Below are positions 25,220 to 33,108 of a DNA stretch of 54,643 nt, piece by piece; the first letter of the stretch is position 1, and each line of letters opens with the position of its first letter. The DNA is from Chloroflexota bacterium. GTDB taxonomy: Bacteria > Chloroflexota > Dehalococcoidia > JACPQK01. Location of the stretch: the NCBI GenBank assembly GCA_016190505.1, contig JACPQM010000045.1, forward strand, positions 1 to 54,643, in the 5' to 3' direction. Made by a program: the position numbers and the translations under genes. The notes beneath the pieces are model-generated. The model was not told the DNA's origin and did no database searches. It saw only the letters and a list, made by a program, of their open reading frames with translations.

Positions 25220-25274
25220 GCGTGACGCCGCGGGCCGGGAGTGGGGCCTGGCCGAGACCGCCTTCCTGATGCGG

Positions 25275-26405
25275 CTAATGGCGCTGATCACCGGTTAAGG
25301 GATGGGAGTGGGCGTCCAGCACCTTCTCCGCCTCAGCCACCATCTGTTCGAAGATCTGCCGGGCGGGGCGTCTTTCCTTGATGCTGCCGGCCACCTGGCC
25401 CGCGGGGTTCAGGACCAGGTCCCACCGACCCGCCTCGATGGCGGCATCCACCAGCGGCTTCATCAGCACGGATTGCAGGGGCATGGGCAAGGGCCCGAGC
25501 GCGGAGCTCTCCCACGCTTCTTTGACTACGTTCCTGTAGCCCCGGGACGGCTTCCCGGTGTAGGCCCGGCTCAGGGTGAAGTCCTCCGCGGTGCCCCCGG
25601 CTATCTGCTCCCAGTGGGCCGGAGGGACGCCGGACTCCTCGGCAGCCAGGAAAGCGCTGCCCACCCAGGCGCCCACTGCGCCCAGCGCCAGGGCAGCCAC
25701 CAGCCCGCGCCCGTCGGCGATGCCTCCCGCAGCCACCACCGGCGTGGGAGCGACAGCGTCCACCACGGCTGGGAGAAGCGGGAAGGTGGAGATCCTGCCG
25801 GTGTGACCGCCAGCCTCTGATCCCTGGGCCACGATGATGTCCACCCCAGCCTGCTTCTGGCGCAGGGCATTGGGCACGCTGCCCGCCATGCCCAGCACCC
25901 TGGTGCCCACCTCGTGGGCCAGGGGCACCACCCAGGTCGGGTCTCCCAGGGCCACCGCGAGAAGAGGCACCCGCTCCTCAAGGACGGCCTTCACCTGGTC
26001 GCCGGCCCGCGACCCGAATATCAGTCCTGGCTTGGGCTGCACGGTCGGCAGGCCAAACTTGACTATCAGCTCCTGGACAAAGGCAACGTGCCTGGGGTAT
26101 TCGCTGGCTATTCGCCTCTCCGTGGCCTCCCAGGTGGGCCCCGATTCAGCCAGAGAGGCGGGCACCGCAATGTCAATGCCGAAGGGCCTGTCCGTGAGCT
26201 GCCGAATCTGGCCAACGCACTGCCGGATGTTCTCCGGGTCCCGGCTTATGGCTCCCAGGACACCGAACCCGCCGGCGTTGGACACGGCAGCCACCAGCTC
26301 CGGGGTGGTCACCCGGGTAGTCCCGCCCATGCCCGCCAGCATGATGGGGTACTCGCAGCCCAGTAGCTCGCAAAGGACCGTGTGCAACCTGCTCCGTTTG
26401 CTCAT
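25275..26405 (-). CDS. Nitronate monooxygenase / NPD-family flavoprotein
   Basis: 376-residue FMN-dependent TIM-barrel enzyme of the 2-nitropropane-dioxygenase/FabK family. ATG 26405 has a ggagacggag site. Motifs are YPIMLAGMGGTTRVTTPELV near the N-terminus, a central DIIVAQGSEAGGHTGR and the phosphate-binding part PVVAAGGIADGRGLVAALAL. Members oxidise nitronates or act as enoyl reductases. Here it follows a CaiB/BaiF CoA-transferase gene by 21 bp, so a reductase or oxygenase step on a CoA-linked or related substrate is possible. Exact specificity is not readable. Confidence 0.88.
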   Translation of the reverse strand: MSKRSRLHTVLCELLGCEYPIMLAGMGGTTRVTTPELVAAVSNAGGFGVLGAISRDPENIRQCVGQIRQLTDRPFGIDIAVPASLAESGPTWEATERRIASEYPRHVAFVQELIVKFGLPTVQPKPGLIFGSRAGDQVKAVLEERVPLLAVALGDPTWVVPLAHEVGTRVLGMAGSVPNALRQKQAGVDIIVAQGSEAGGHTGRISTFPLLPAVVDAVAPTPVVAAGGIADGRGLVAALALGAVGAWVGSAFLAAEESGVPPAHWEQIAGGTAEDFTLSRAYTGKPSRGYRNVVKEAWESSALGPLPMPLQSVLMKPLVDAAIEAGRWDLVLNPAGQVAGSIKERRPARQIFEQMVAEAEKVLDAHSHPLTGDQRH

Positions 26406-26426
26406 ATCTCCGTCTCCAGGCACGAC

Positions 26427-27626
26427 TCAGGGGGCGATACGGGTGACCCCTTGCTCTTCCAGACCGAGGATGGCGGCGTCGTCATAGCCCAGCTCCTTCA
26501 GAACGGATGCCGTGTGTTCGCCCAGGGCCGGGGCGCCCCTGCGTACATCCCCCTCGGTCCCACAAAGTCGAAAGGAAAGCCCGGGCATCCTGACCTTGCC
26601 CAGGACCGGATGGACCTGCTCAACCATCAGCGAATTCGCGCGGACCTGCGGGTCTGAGAAGACCTCGGCGGGCTCCAGGACCAGCGTACACGGTACGCCG
26701 CGCTCTTGCAGCAGAGCAAGCCACTCCCGGGCAGGGCGGGCGCGCAGCACGTCCTCCAGGACGGAGTGGAGGGCCTCCGCATTGCGTTCCCGGCTGGCTT
26801 GCGTGCTGAAGGCATCCTCTGTGGCCACCTGGGGGATCCCCAGAGCTTTGCATGTGTCGCCGAAATAGGCGCCGGCTGGGTCGGAAAGGAAGAGAAACCT
26901 GCCGTCCACCCCCCGGTAGGGGCAGTTCAGAGGAGCCAGCTTCGGCCTGACAGGCTCCTCTCCCGACACCTGTACCAGCGGCGTCAGATTCATACCTATG
27001 GCCGCCCCCAACAACGATGCTTCGATCTTCTGCCCCAACCCGCTTTTCGCCCGGTCCAGAAGCGCCAGGGTCACTGCGTAGGCAACCATGGTAGCACAGG
27101 ACAGGTCGGCGACGAAGACGCTGGGCGATACCGGCGTGCCGTCCGGGTAGCGACGGGCGGAAAGGATGCCAGCACGGGCCTGGGCCAGGGGATCGAAGGC
27201 ACGGCTGGAGGCCTCGGGCCCCCGATGTCCGAAGCCGGAGATGGAGGCATAGACTATCCTGGGATTCAGCTCTCTGGCGGTGTCGTACCCCATCCCCAGA
27301 TTCTCGGCTTCCCCCGGGCGCAGGTTCTCAATGAGCACGTCGCTCACGGCGACCAACCGGCGCAGTACTTGTCGCCCTTCCTCCAGCTTAAGGTCCAGGA
27401 CGACGCTGCGCTTGTTGCGGTTCATGACCACGAACGCCGGGCTCATGCGGGCCGCCCTCAGTTTCGAGTCCGGCGGCGTGTTGGCGAACCGCCGCCAAAG
27501 CTCACCGTCGGGCGGCTCGACCTTCACCACGTCGGCGCCATAGTCGGCGAGAAACATGCCCGCGTAAGGGCCGGCCATGGCCTGGGCCAGCTCCACAACC
27601 TTTATGCCTTCAAGCGGCTTGGACAC
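26427..27626 (-). CDS. CaiB/BaiF family (class III) CoA-transferase
   Basis: 399 residues starting GTG 27626 after aaggag. Typical pieces are LEGIKVVELAQAMAGPYAGM, LADYGADVVKVEPPDGE and the NKRSVVLDLK stretch. Asp174 in VFVADLSCA matches the aspartate that forms the acyl-anhydride/CoA-thioester intermediates in formyl-CoA transferase. Class III enzymes move CoA between carboxylic acids, commonly in anaerobic aromatic, carnitine or bile-acid metabolism. Co-transcription with the NPD-type flavoprotein is likely. The Mo oxidoreductase gene lies upstream on the same strand, separated by a repeat hairpin. Confidence 0.92.
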   Translation of the reverse strand: MSKPLEGIKVVELAQAMAGPYAGMFLADYGADVVKVEPPDGELWRRFANTPPDSKLRAARMSPAFVVMNRNKRSVVLDLKLEEGRQVLRRLVAVSDVLIENLRPGEAENLGMGYDTARELNPRIVYASISGFGHRGPEASSRAFDPLAQARAGILSARRYPDGTPVSPSVFVADLSCATMVAYAVTLALLDRAKSGLGQKIEASLLGAAIGMNLTPLVQVSGEEPVRPKLAPLNCPYRGVDGRFLFLSDPAGAYFGDTCKALGIPQVATEDAFSTQASRERNAEALHSVLEDVLRARPAREWLALLQERGVPCTLVLEPAEVFSDPQVRANSLMVEQVHPVLGKVRMPGLSFRLCGTEGDVRRGAPALGEHTASVLKELGYDDAAILGLEEQGVTRIAP

Positions 27627-27656
27627 GGCGCTCCTTGTTCATTTCGACATCGGGTG

Positions 27657-27730
27657 CCCTCACTCTCGCTCTCTTCCAGAGGGACAGAGGAGGGTTCCCC
27701 TCTATCTTTGGGAGAGGGTTAGGGTGAGGG
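27657..27730. repeat. Dispersed ctcaccc/gagaggg repeat with inverted arms
   Basis: Inverted arms ccctcactct...ctctc and gagagggtt...gggtgaggg fill the gap between the Mo oxidoreductase stop and the CoA-transferase start. Related copies are at 15051-15100 and 33068-33100. It may terminate or attenuate transcription from the Mo gene into the CoA-transferase gene. Confidence 0.6.
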
Positions 27731-27731
27731 T

Positions 27732-30515
27732 TCAGGTCGCGCGCCGCACCTCGACGCGCGTGCCCCGGTCGCTGGCGCCGGGGGTGCAGCCGTAGTAGAG
27801 GTTGCCCCTTGCCCGCACGTGGCCGTGGTTGCCCACCAACTCGATGGGGTTGATGGGCGAGGGCATAACGCTCTTGAAGTGCCGCTTGCCGGCGAATTGG
27901 AAGTTCTCCCAATCGTGGTAAACCATGACCTGGCCCGGCCTCACCGCAGGGGAGGCCGCAGCCCGCACTTCGAAGCGCGCCACGTCGTTAAACACCTCGA
28001 CCTGCTCGCCGTCTTTGATGCCCCGGGCGCGGGCGTCCTGGGCGTTCATGAACATCAATGGTTCCCCACGCTGGAGCCGGAGGAGCAAGGGGTTGTCCTT
28101 CCACAGGCTGTGGATGCTCCACCGGGCATGGCCCCCCGTCACCTGTAGCGGGTAGTCGCCGCCCATGGCCGGGTTGTCCTTGTGCGTGGGGAACTCTTCA
28201 CCCAGCTCCAGGAACCAGTCGTGGTCAATGTAGAACTGCTGGCGGCGGGTGAGGGTAGGATACGGCTGCTTGTCCCGGACGTGGCGAGTGAAGGGCACGA
28301 TAGGCTCGCCGGGCGCGATGTCGCAGGCGAACTCAGGGTGGAAGGCCGGTATCTTGGTGAAGGCGACTGTGCCCCGGTCCTTGAACTCGTCCCACTCCAC
28401 CTTCTCCACGTTGATGGCGTTGAGGTAGAAGTCGCGGGTGGCCGCCTCTTCGTCCTCTTCAGTGTACATGCCTGCCGCGGTTACCTGGTGATAGAGGTCG
28501 TCAAGCCGCCTCTGCTGGCCGCGCCGGTCGGTGAAGGTGAGCGTGCCCCGTGCTCTGGCCCGCTCCTCGATGGCTTTGGCCAGCAGGCAGCCGATCTCCC
28601 AGTCGGTCTTGGTGTCGCCCAGCGGCTGGGCCGCCTTCACATTGAGGGACAGGTACGGGGACATGGGTGCAGCTCCCGTGAAGGAGTGCTTCTCGTACAT
28701 GCCGGCCACAGGGAGCACGTAGTCGGAGTACAGGGCCGTGGAGCCCATGCGCATGTCCAGGGTAACCAGCAGCTTGAGCTTGGGCAGCAGGTTGTTGACC
28801 AGCAGTTCAGTGTGACGTGAAACCCTCAGGAAGCTGCCGCCCCGCTCAATCACAATCCGCGGCTCCGTGTCCGGACCGGGGATGGCGGGCTGCCAGTCCT
28901 TCAGCAGGGCTTCCTTGACATAATCGTCAACAGGCCGCTTCAGGTACGGGTCCTGGCTCTTGGCCGACAGCTCCTTGAGCCCGGCGTGGTGGTAGTAGAA
29001 CAGCTCCATGTTGAAGATGGAGGCCCGCGCGTCCACCAGGTACTCGTGCCAGATCATCTCGTCCGTGTATGCCTGCTCCCGCCACTGGGCGAAGCGGGGG
29101 TCGTTGGCCTGGGCGGTGGCGAAGATGTCAGTGCCCTTGCGCATTAGGTTTCCGAAGTTGCTGTCCGGGTAGAGGATGGGGAAGGAGTTGTAGCCGGCGC
29201 CCTTGCGGCCGAATTGCCCGCAAAGCGCCCAGAGCAGAATCTGGGCGCGCTGTATCAGGTCGCCGTGGTAGAACTTGCCCCACATGAAGCTACTCATGTT
29301 GACCACACCCCTGGCGGCGGCGAAGTCGCGGGCCAACTGGCTGATGGTATCGGGCGATACCCCGCAGACGGCGGATGCCTGGTGCGGCCTGTACTCCCTG
29401 TCCAGCTTCTCTCTGAGCAGGGAGAGGACCGTCCGCACGTTGACCCGGCCCGAGAGGGTATTGACCGCGAACTCGCCTTCCAGGGCGGGCACCACCCCGT
29501 TCAGCGCCAGCGTGGCGTAGGGAGCTTCGACCACCTGGTGGCTGGCCTGATTGAACATGTAGAACACGTTGTCGCGGCCACCGCGCGCCATGTCCTTCTG
29601 GGTGAGGAACTTGCCCGTATCACAGCGCACGAGGAGGGGCAGGTCGGTCTGCTCGCGCACGAAATCCGCCTGGTACAGGCCCTCCGCAATAATGACCTGG
29701 GCCATGGCCAGGGCCAGGGCGGCATCCGTGCCCACATTGACCGGGACCCACTGGTCGGCGAAGGGCGCCGAAGGGCTGTAGTCCGGGCTGATCACGACGA
29801 CACGGGTGCCGTTGTACCGGGCCTCGGTCAGGAAGTGGAATACGGTGATGTAGGTGTAGGCAGGATTGAGGCCCCACACGTAAATGGTGTCCGCGTAAAA
29901 CCAGTTGTCGGCGGAGTCGGCCACTATGTTCTTGCCCCAGGTGAGGGAAGCTCCCGGGTGCTCGTCGCCGTAGTCCAGGTTGCAGTTGCTGATGGGCAGG
30001 CCCAGGGCGCCCACCAGCGCCACCATGGACAGATTGTTGCTGTCAATGGCCTCGCTACCCCGCATGGCCAGGATGCCTTCGTTGCCCTCGGCGGCCAGCA
30101 CATCCACAATGGTACCGGCGATCTCGCCCAGCGCCTGCTCCCAGGACACCCGCTGCCACTGGCCGGAGCCGCGTGGTCCCACCCGCTTCAGGGGGTATTT
30201 GAGGCGGCAGGGATCGTACATGCGGTGGCTATAGCAGGCGCCCTTCTGGCAGATACGGGGATTCCAGTCCGGGACATCGGTGTCCTTCTGGCTGGGGAAG
30301 CTGGGCGCCACCTCCTCGCGCACCACCACGCCGTCCTTGACGAACACATTGAGGCTGCAGCCGATGTTGTAGCCGCAGTTGGAGGAATGGGTAGCCTTGA
30401 CCACGGAGTCCCAGTCCCACGCCTGGCGCAGCAGGTCCGCCAGACGGTAGGCGTGCTCATCGCCCCTAAGGCCACTTGGCTCCAGCCCGTGCAATGCCAG
30501 AAACAATGGCGCCAT
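27732..30515 (-). CDS. Mo-bis-MGD oxidoreductase (class II DMSO-reductase-like), His-type FS0
   Basis: 927-residue catalytic subunit of the DMSO-reductase superfamily; ATG 30515 has a gggag site. Putative [4Fe-4S] (FS0) ligands are His43, Cys47, Cys53 and Cys89 (H-x3-C-x5-C-x35-C). A His first ligand is the mark of class II enzymes such as NarG and EbdA, though the usual middle spacing there is C-x3-C. Asp184 in NLDYGDEHPG lines up with the Mo-ligating Asp of that class. The molybdopterin-dinucleotide domain is at the C-terminus (PLQVTGGHARWSIHS, MVYHDWENFQF). No Tat signal and no Fe-S beta subunit or cytochrome gene is next to it, so the electron partner is unknown. It is paralogous to the protein at 39079-41832. 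Confidence 0.9.
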   Translation of the reverse strand: MAPLFLALHGLEPSGLRGDEHAYRLADLLRQAWDWDSVVKATHSSNCGYNIGCSLNVFVKDGVVVREEVAPSFPSQKDTDVPDWNPRICQKGACYSHRMYDPCRLKYPLKRVGPRGSGQWQRVSWEQALGEIAGTIVDVLAAEGNEGILAMRGSEAIDSNNLSMVALVGALGLPISNCNLDYGDEHPGASLTWGKNIVADSADNWFYADTIYVWGLNPAYTYITVFHFLTEARYNGTRVVVISPDYSPSAPFADQWVPVNVGTDAALALAMAQVIIAEGLYQADFVREQTDLPLLVRCDTGKFLTQKDMARGGRDNVFYMFNQASHQVVEAPYATLALNGVVPALEGEFAVNTLSGRVNVRTVLSLLREKLDREYRPHQASAVCGVSPDTISQLARDFAAARGVVNMSSFMWGKFYHGDLIQRAQILLWALCGQFGRKGAGYNSFPILYPDSNFGNLMRKGTDIFATAQANDPRFAQWREQAYTDEMIWHEYLVDARASIFNMELFYYHHAGLKELSAKSQDPYLKRPVDDYVKEALLKDWQPAIPGPDTEPRIVIERGGSFLRVSRHTELLVNNLLPKLKLLVTLDMRMGSTALYSDYVLPVAGMYEKHSFTGAAPMSPYLSLNVKAAQPLGDTKTDWEIGCLLAKAIEERARARGTLTFTDRRGQQRRLDDLYHQVTAAGMYTEEDEEAATRDFYLNAINVEKVEWDEFKDRGTVAFTKIPAFHPEFACDIAPGEPIVPFTRHVRDKQPYPTLTRRQQFYIDHDWFLELGEEFPTHKDNPAMGGDYPLQVTGGHARWSIHSLWKDNPLLLRLQRGEPLMFMNAQDARARGIKDGEQVEVFNDVARFEVRAAASPAVRPGQVMVYHDWENFQFAGKRHFKSVMPSPINPIELVGNHGHVRARGNLYYGCTPGASDRGTRVEVRRAT

Positions 30516-30567
30516 CTTTTCTCCCTCGAAGCGAGCGTATTGGTCAGGTTTCGCGACGTGCCTGCCA

Positions 30568-30573
30568 ATAGTA
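30568..30573 (-). promoter_or_regulatory. Candidate -10 for the Mo oxidoreductase gene
   Basis: Minus-strand TACTAT, 52 bp upstream of the ATG at 30515; -35 is poor. Just upstream (about 30582-30600) is a small cgggtt/aacccg hairpin of a type also seen at 32990. The remainder of 30574-30763 shows nothing I can assign. Confidence 0.35.
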
Positions 30574-30763
30574 TCACGCCCGGTCGGGTTAGGAAACCCG
30601 AACAGTAGTCACAAACATTGAGTCAGGCTCAGCGTCCGGCACTTTGTGTTGGCCTAAGGCGGCAACAGGCATATCCGCCCATGTGAGTCATGCAGAACTG
30701 CGACGGACATGTGGTAACTGTAGCGCATGTCCTTGGGCAGAACGTGCCAGCTTAGTGCCTTCG

Positions 30764-31012
30764 TTAGCGCGCCCGGGCACCTGGCACTGCGGATGTCGCA
30801 GCAAGAAACCGCTCGGCCTCGTCGGGGACCTCTATGGTGACAAACCACTCCACCGGGTAAAGGTAGTCTTCTCCGGACTCGTCCACAATCCGAAGATGCC
30901 CGCGTGCCGAAGCCGATTCGTCCGGAAGAACACGGTATACCTTGCGAACTTCCAAATCATCAGCGCCTTCAGCCCGAACGCAGACGACGTAACGGCCCTT
31001 GCCTTTTTTCAT
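30764..31012 (-). CDS. Small conserved-looking protein
   Basis: 82 residues, ATG 31012 located 3 bp after the upstream small gene. The core is VVCVRAEGADDLEVRKVYRV, followed by LRIVDESGEDYLYP. This matches, by memory, a family of short hypothetical proteins common in Chloroflexota and Cyanobacteria genomes, often in toxin-antitoxin-like neighbourhoods. It is soluble and beta-rich. The function is unknown. It forms a pair with the gene at 31016-31249. Confidence 0.7.
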   Translation of the reverse strand: MKKGKGRYVVCVRAEGADDLEVRKVYRVLPDESASARGHLRIVDESGEDYLYPVEWFVTIEVPDEAERFLAATSAVPGARAR

Positions 31013-31015
31013 GGT

Positions 31016-31249
31016 CTATTCCAGGTAGCGCTTGATCTTGAAGGTCCTCCGCCCGATGCCGTGCGCTTCGTACCAGTGTATCTCCGCCCGGCAGACAAGT
31101 CCACTGGAAAGGCGGACCGTCGCCCTCCCCTTGAGCTTCCTCCACCGTCTTCCACCGAACCGCGCAGTCAGCCGATCTCGTTGCCGCACCGATAGGCCCT
31201 TGGCGATGGCCTCAACGTTCTCGATTTCGCCAATAATCTCGAAGTGCAC
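31016..31249 (-). CDS. Small conserved-looking basic protein
   Basis: 77 residues starting GTG 31249. It begins MHFEIIGEIENVEAIAKG, has a basic centre (RLTARFGGRRWRKLKGRATV) and ends EIHWYEAHGIGRRTFKIKRY. The basic, single-domain make-up suggests nucleic-acid contact, and the family recurs next to the 82-residue partner type. The two-gene layout with 3 bp spacing resembles a toxin-antitoxin pair, with this one as the basic partner, but that is inference. Confidence 0.7.
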   Translation of the reverse strand: MHFEIIGEIENVEAIAKGLSVRQRDRLTARFGGRRWRKLKGRATVRLSSGLVCRAEIHWYEAHGIGRRTFKIKRYLE

Positions 31250-31329
31250 CCTGCCTCAGTGGCTGCTCCACACTCTTCATTACCGGCACGTTGGCAGTAG
31301 CTCTTATCAGGTGAGCCAAAGACGTACCC

Positions 31330-31357
31330 GTAGCGGCAATTCATGAATTGCTGCTAC
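31330..31357. repeat. 28-bp palindrome, left copy
   Basis: An almost perfect 28-bp palindrome centred on attcatgaat, starting gtagcggc and ending gctgctac; one base breaks the symmetry. A perfect copy lies at 33032-33059, so the two copies bracket the toxin-antitoxin genes. It could be a REP-type hairpin or an insertion scar. Confidence 0.8.
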
Positions 31358-31430
31358 AGCCCTAACCCACGTGCGTCTTCTTGGGCACTGGTGCGCATAA
31401 CATTGCAGGGCGCCTTACCGAATGGTAGGG

Positions 31431-31631
31431 CTAGCCGACTTGTCGCTTTGCCAGGAGCTCGCGGACCGTGGGTACGAGTTCAACGGGAATCTCCATGGCT
31501 GTGTGGGTAGTAGACTCATAGGCTGCCTCGTCTTCGGCGACAGCTTCGTCATCTGACTGGCTCTCGTAGTGCTCCAATACCCGCCGAACACGCTCTTCAT
31601 CCCAGCCCGGAGGGAACTTCGTCTGCTACAT
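31431..31631 (-). pseudogene. Antitoxin-like small gene with TAG at codon 2
   Basis: Minus-strand frame of 66 codons ending TAG at 31431. From codon 5 it reads as a genuine small acidic protein: KFPPGWDEERVRRVLEHYES, an acidic middle (DDEAVAEDEAAYES) and MEIPVELVPTVRELLAKRQV. The only possible ATG (31629-31631) is followed at once by TAG (31626-31628), so codon 2 is a stop. The next ATG in frame is internal (31496). The gene is probably broken by an AAG- or CAG-to-TAG change, or started by a non-standard codon. Such proteins are usually antitoxin-like partners. It lies just downstream of the RelE-like toxin gene. Confidence 0.65.
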
Positions 31632-31709
31632 CGCTGTTCGCGTGGCGTATGCTTGGGTTGGGATTTGCGACCCACGTGTCGGCATATGGAGGGGCAATCT
31701 CCTCCGAGA

Positions 31710-32009
31710 TCAGGACAGGCGTTGCCTCCATTTCGCTGGGTCGCGCGACATGTGGAAAACGCAGTACACGGTGACCACACCTCCCTCATACTCATAGAAC
31801 ACCGCATAGGGAAAGCGGCGGACCAGTGCCCGATGGTAGTTCTCGTAGGCAACAGCATGCGTCTCGGGCATGCGGCGGATAGCTTCGATACAAGCGTCTA
31901 CACAGCCCAAGAACTCCTCTCCCAAACCAACCCGCCTGCCTTCGTACCAAGCGTATGCTTCGGTCACATCTTGTTCGGCCTCCGGCGCGATGATGATGTC
32001 AGCGGCCAT
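31710..32009 (-). CDS. RelE/ParE-family toxin
   Basis: 99 residues with the RelE/ParE pattern: IIIAPEAEQDVTEAYAWYEG, GLGEEFLGCVDACIEAI, a central FPYAVFYEYEGGVVTVYCVF and a C-terminal HMSRDPAKWRQR. Members cleave mRNA on the ribosome or poison gyrase. The ATG at 32009 overlaps the antitoxin gene by 11 bp, the usual TA arrangement, so translation is coupled to the antitoxin. The module looks intact. Confidence 0.88.
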   Translation of the reverse strand: MAADIIIAPEAEQDVTEAYAWYEGRRVGLGEEFLGCVDACIEAIRRMPETHAVAYENYHRALVRRFPYAVFYEYEGGVVTVYCVFHMSRDPAKWRQRLS

Positions 32010-32223
32010 AGCGGTCGCGAACCCGCCGCTTGACTTCTTCCCAAGCGAGACCCGAAGCCGGGTTTTGCAAGAGATTCGCTTTTCTCCGGGCTAGCTCTTC
32101 CTTCTGCCAGTCGTGGATAGGCACTGTCTCGGGGGTTGCCGCAAGGTCATCCCACAGGTCTTCCACGAGTTGGAGTTTCTCCGACGGACTTAGGTCAAAT
32201 ACCGAGGCATTTGTGGCACTCAT
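31999..32223 (-). CDS. Addiction-module antitoxin (Unstab_antitox-like)
   Basis: 74 residues: FDLSPSEKLQLVEDLWDDLA at the N-terminus, WQKEELARRKANLLQNPAS in the middle and LAWEEVKRRVRDRYGR at the end. This is the standard pattern of the small antitoxin family paired with RelE/ParE toxins. ATG 32223 lies 12 nt after aggag. The acidic N-terminal helix and basic C-terminus fit toxin binding. It sits upstream of the toxin in the operon. Confidence 0.88.
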   Translation of the reverse strand: MSATNASVFDLSPSEKLQLVEDLWDDLAATPETVPIHDWQKEELARRKANLLQNPASGLAWEEVKRRVRDRYGR

Positions 32224-32474
32224 GCTATAGCACTCCTGAAACGAGCTTACTCATGCTGGCACTGCCCCTCGCCACAGGAACCCGCCAACTCCCTCCACGA
32301 CTTCTGCCTACGGCAGCCACAAACCGCCAACAAGCCCGGCATACGCCCTATCGTTGTTCCGCGGCGGTCACCCCATCTATGCCAGCAGCGTACTGTTGTT
32401 GCGTGCAAGCAGAGCCCCATGTCGCCATGCGCTGGCGAGTCTCTTCCGGACTGATCAGATGACCAATCACTTTC

Positions 32475-32762
32475 TCAATGCAGTCGGAACAGGCGGGCAC
32501 CATGAAACACGGCTGCAATCTCAACCACGTCGTGTCTCAGACGATACACGATGCGGTAGTTGCCATGAATGACCTCGCGCACTGACTCGTCGCCAAGCTC
32601 GGGCACAATCCGTCCGGAGCGTGGGTTGTCCTCGAGTCGCCCCACCGTTGCTACGATCCGTTCCACGACCAGGTCAGCGTAGTGAGGCGAGTCGCGACCC
32701 ACATATTCCCGTATGGCCTCCACATCTTGGACTGCCGACGGCGCCCAGATAACCCGGGTCAC
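32475..32762 (-). CDS. Second RelE/ParE-family toxin
   Basis: 95 residues: VIWAPSAVQDVEAIREYVGR, then RLEDNPRSGRIVPELGDESV, then REVIHGNYRIVYRLRHDVVE, which is the classic ParE/RelE order with the conserved YRIVYR core. The GTG start overlaps the TGA of the antitoxin gene (GTGA). It is distinct in sequence from the toxin at 31710, so these are two separate modules rather than a duplication. Confidence 0.9.
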   Translation of the reverse strand: MTRVIWAPSAVQDVEAIREYVGRDSPHYADLVVERIVATVGRLEDNPRSGRIVPELGDESVREVIHGNYRIVYRLRHDVVEIAAVFHGARLFRLH

Positions 32763-32932
32763 CGGAGGAGTCGCCGCTTTGCCTCGGCGTGGTCTATCCC
32801 CTGTCCCGCATCCAGCTCAGCCAGTCCACGTTCGATCTTGGCCAACAGCACCAGGCGCTCGATGGCATCTTCCAGAGTGGCATCCGCTGGCAGCTCCTCG
32901 ATCGCCTTCAACACCTGTTGCTTTGTGTTCAC
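32759..32932 (-). CDS. Second small antitoxin
   Basis: 57 residues starting GTG 32932 (ggag about 8 nt upstream); the in-frame extension before it does not look coding. Sequence: NTKQQVLKAIEELPADATLE, then DAIERLVLLAKIERGLAELD, then GIDHAEAKRRL. This is the common short antitoxin that accompanies ParE-like toxins. It is translationally coupled to the toxin by the GTGA overlap. Confidence 0.85.
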   Translation of the reverse strand: MNTKQQVLKAIEELPADATLEDAIERLVLLAKIERGLAELDAGQGIDHAEAKRRLLR

Positions 32933-33031
32933 ACTCTGATCTCCAGCCAGGTTCTTGCTGTATGGTAGCACAGGCGCTGTTCCCGTGCCGGTCGGGTTGG
33001 CAACCCCGAGCTACGTTGGGGGCTGAGACCC

Positions 33032-33059
33032 GTAGCGGCAATTCATGAATTGCCGCTAC
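33032..33059. repeat. 28-bp perfect palindrome, right copy
   Basis: A perfect inverted repeat with no loop (gtagcggcaattca / tgaattgccgctac), preceded by the same ccc triplet as the copy at 31330-31357. It lies between the second antitoxin gene and the hyuB 3' end. Confidence 0.85.
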
Positions 33060-33067
33060 GAGGGTTG

Positions 33068-33100
33068 CCCTCACCCTGACCCTCTCCCAAAGGGAGAGGG
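33068..33100 (-). terminator. Hairpin downstream of hyuB (dispersed repeat family)
   Basis: Perfect 9-bp stem (ccctctccc / gggagaggg) with an AAA loop, preceded by ctcaccctga. It sits 9 bp after the hyuB stop in the direction of transcription and could end the hyuAB transcript. It is related to the repeats at 15051 and 27657. Confidence 0.6.
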
Positions 33101-33108
33101 AATGTCCC

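Noticed and set aside
29214-30608. A 464-codon plus-strand frame opposite the Mo oxidoreductase
   Set aside because: High GC leaves long antisense frames; it mirrors the codons of the Mo gene and shows no recognisable domain.
31415-31858. A 147-codon minus-strand frame across the broken antitoxin and the toxin
   Set aside because: It is out of frame with both recognisable proteins; its Ser/Arg-rich sequence is a frame shadow.
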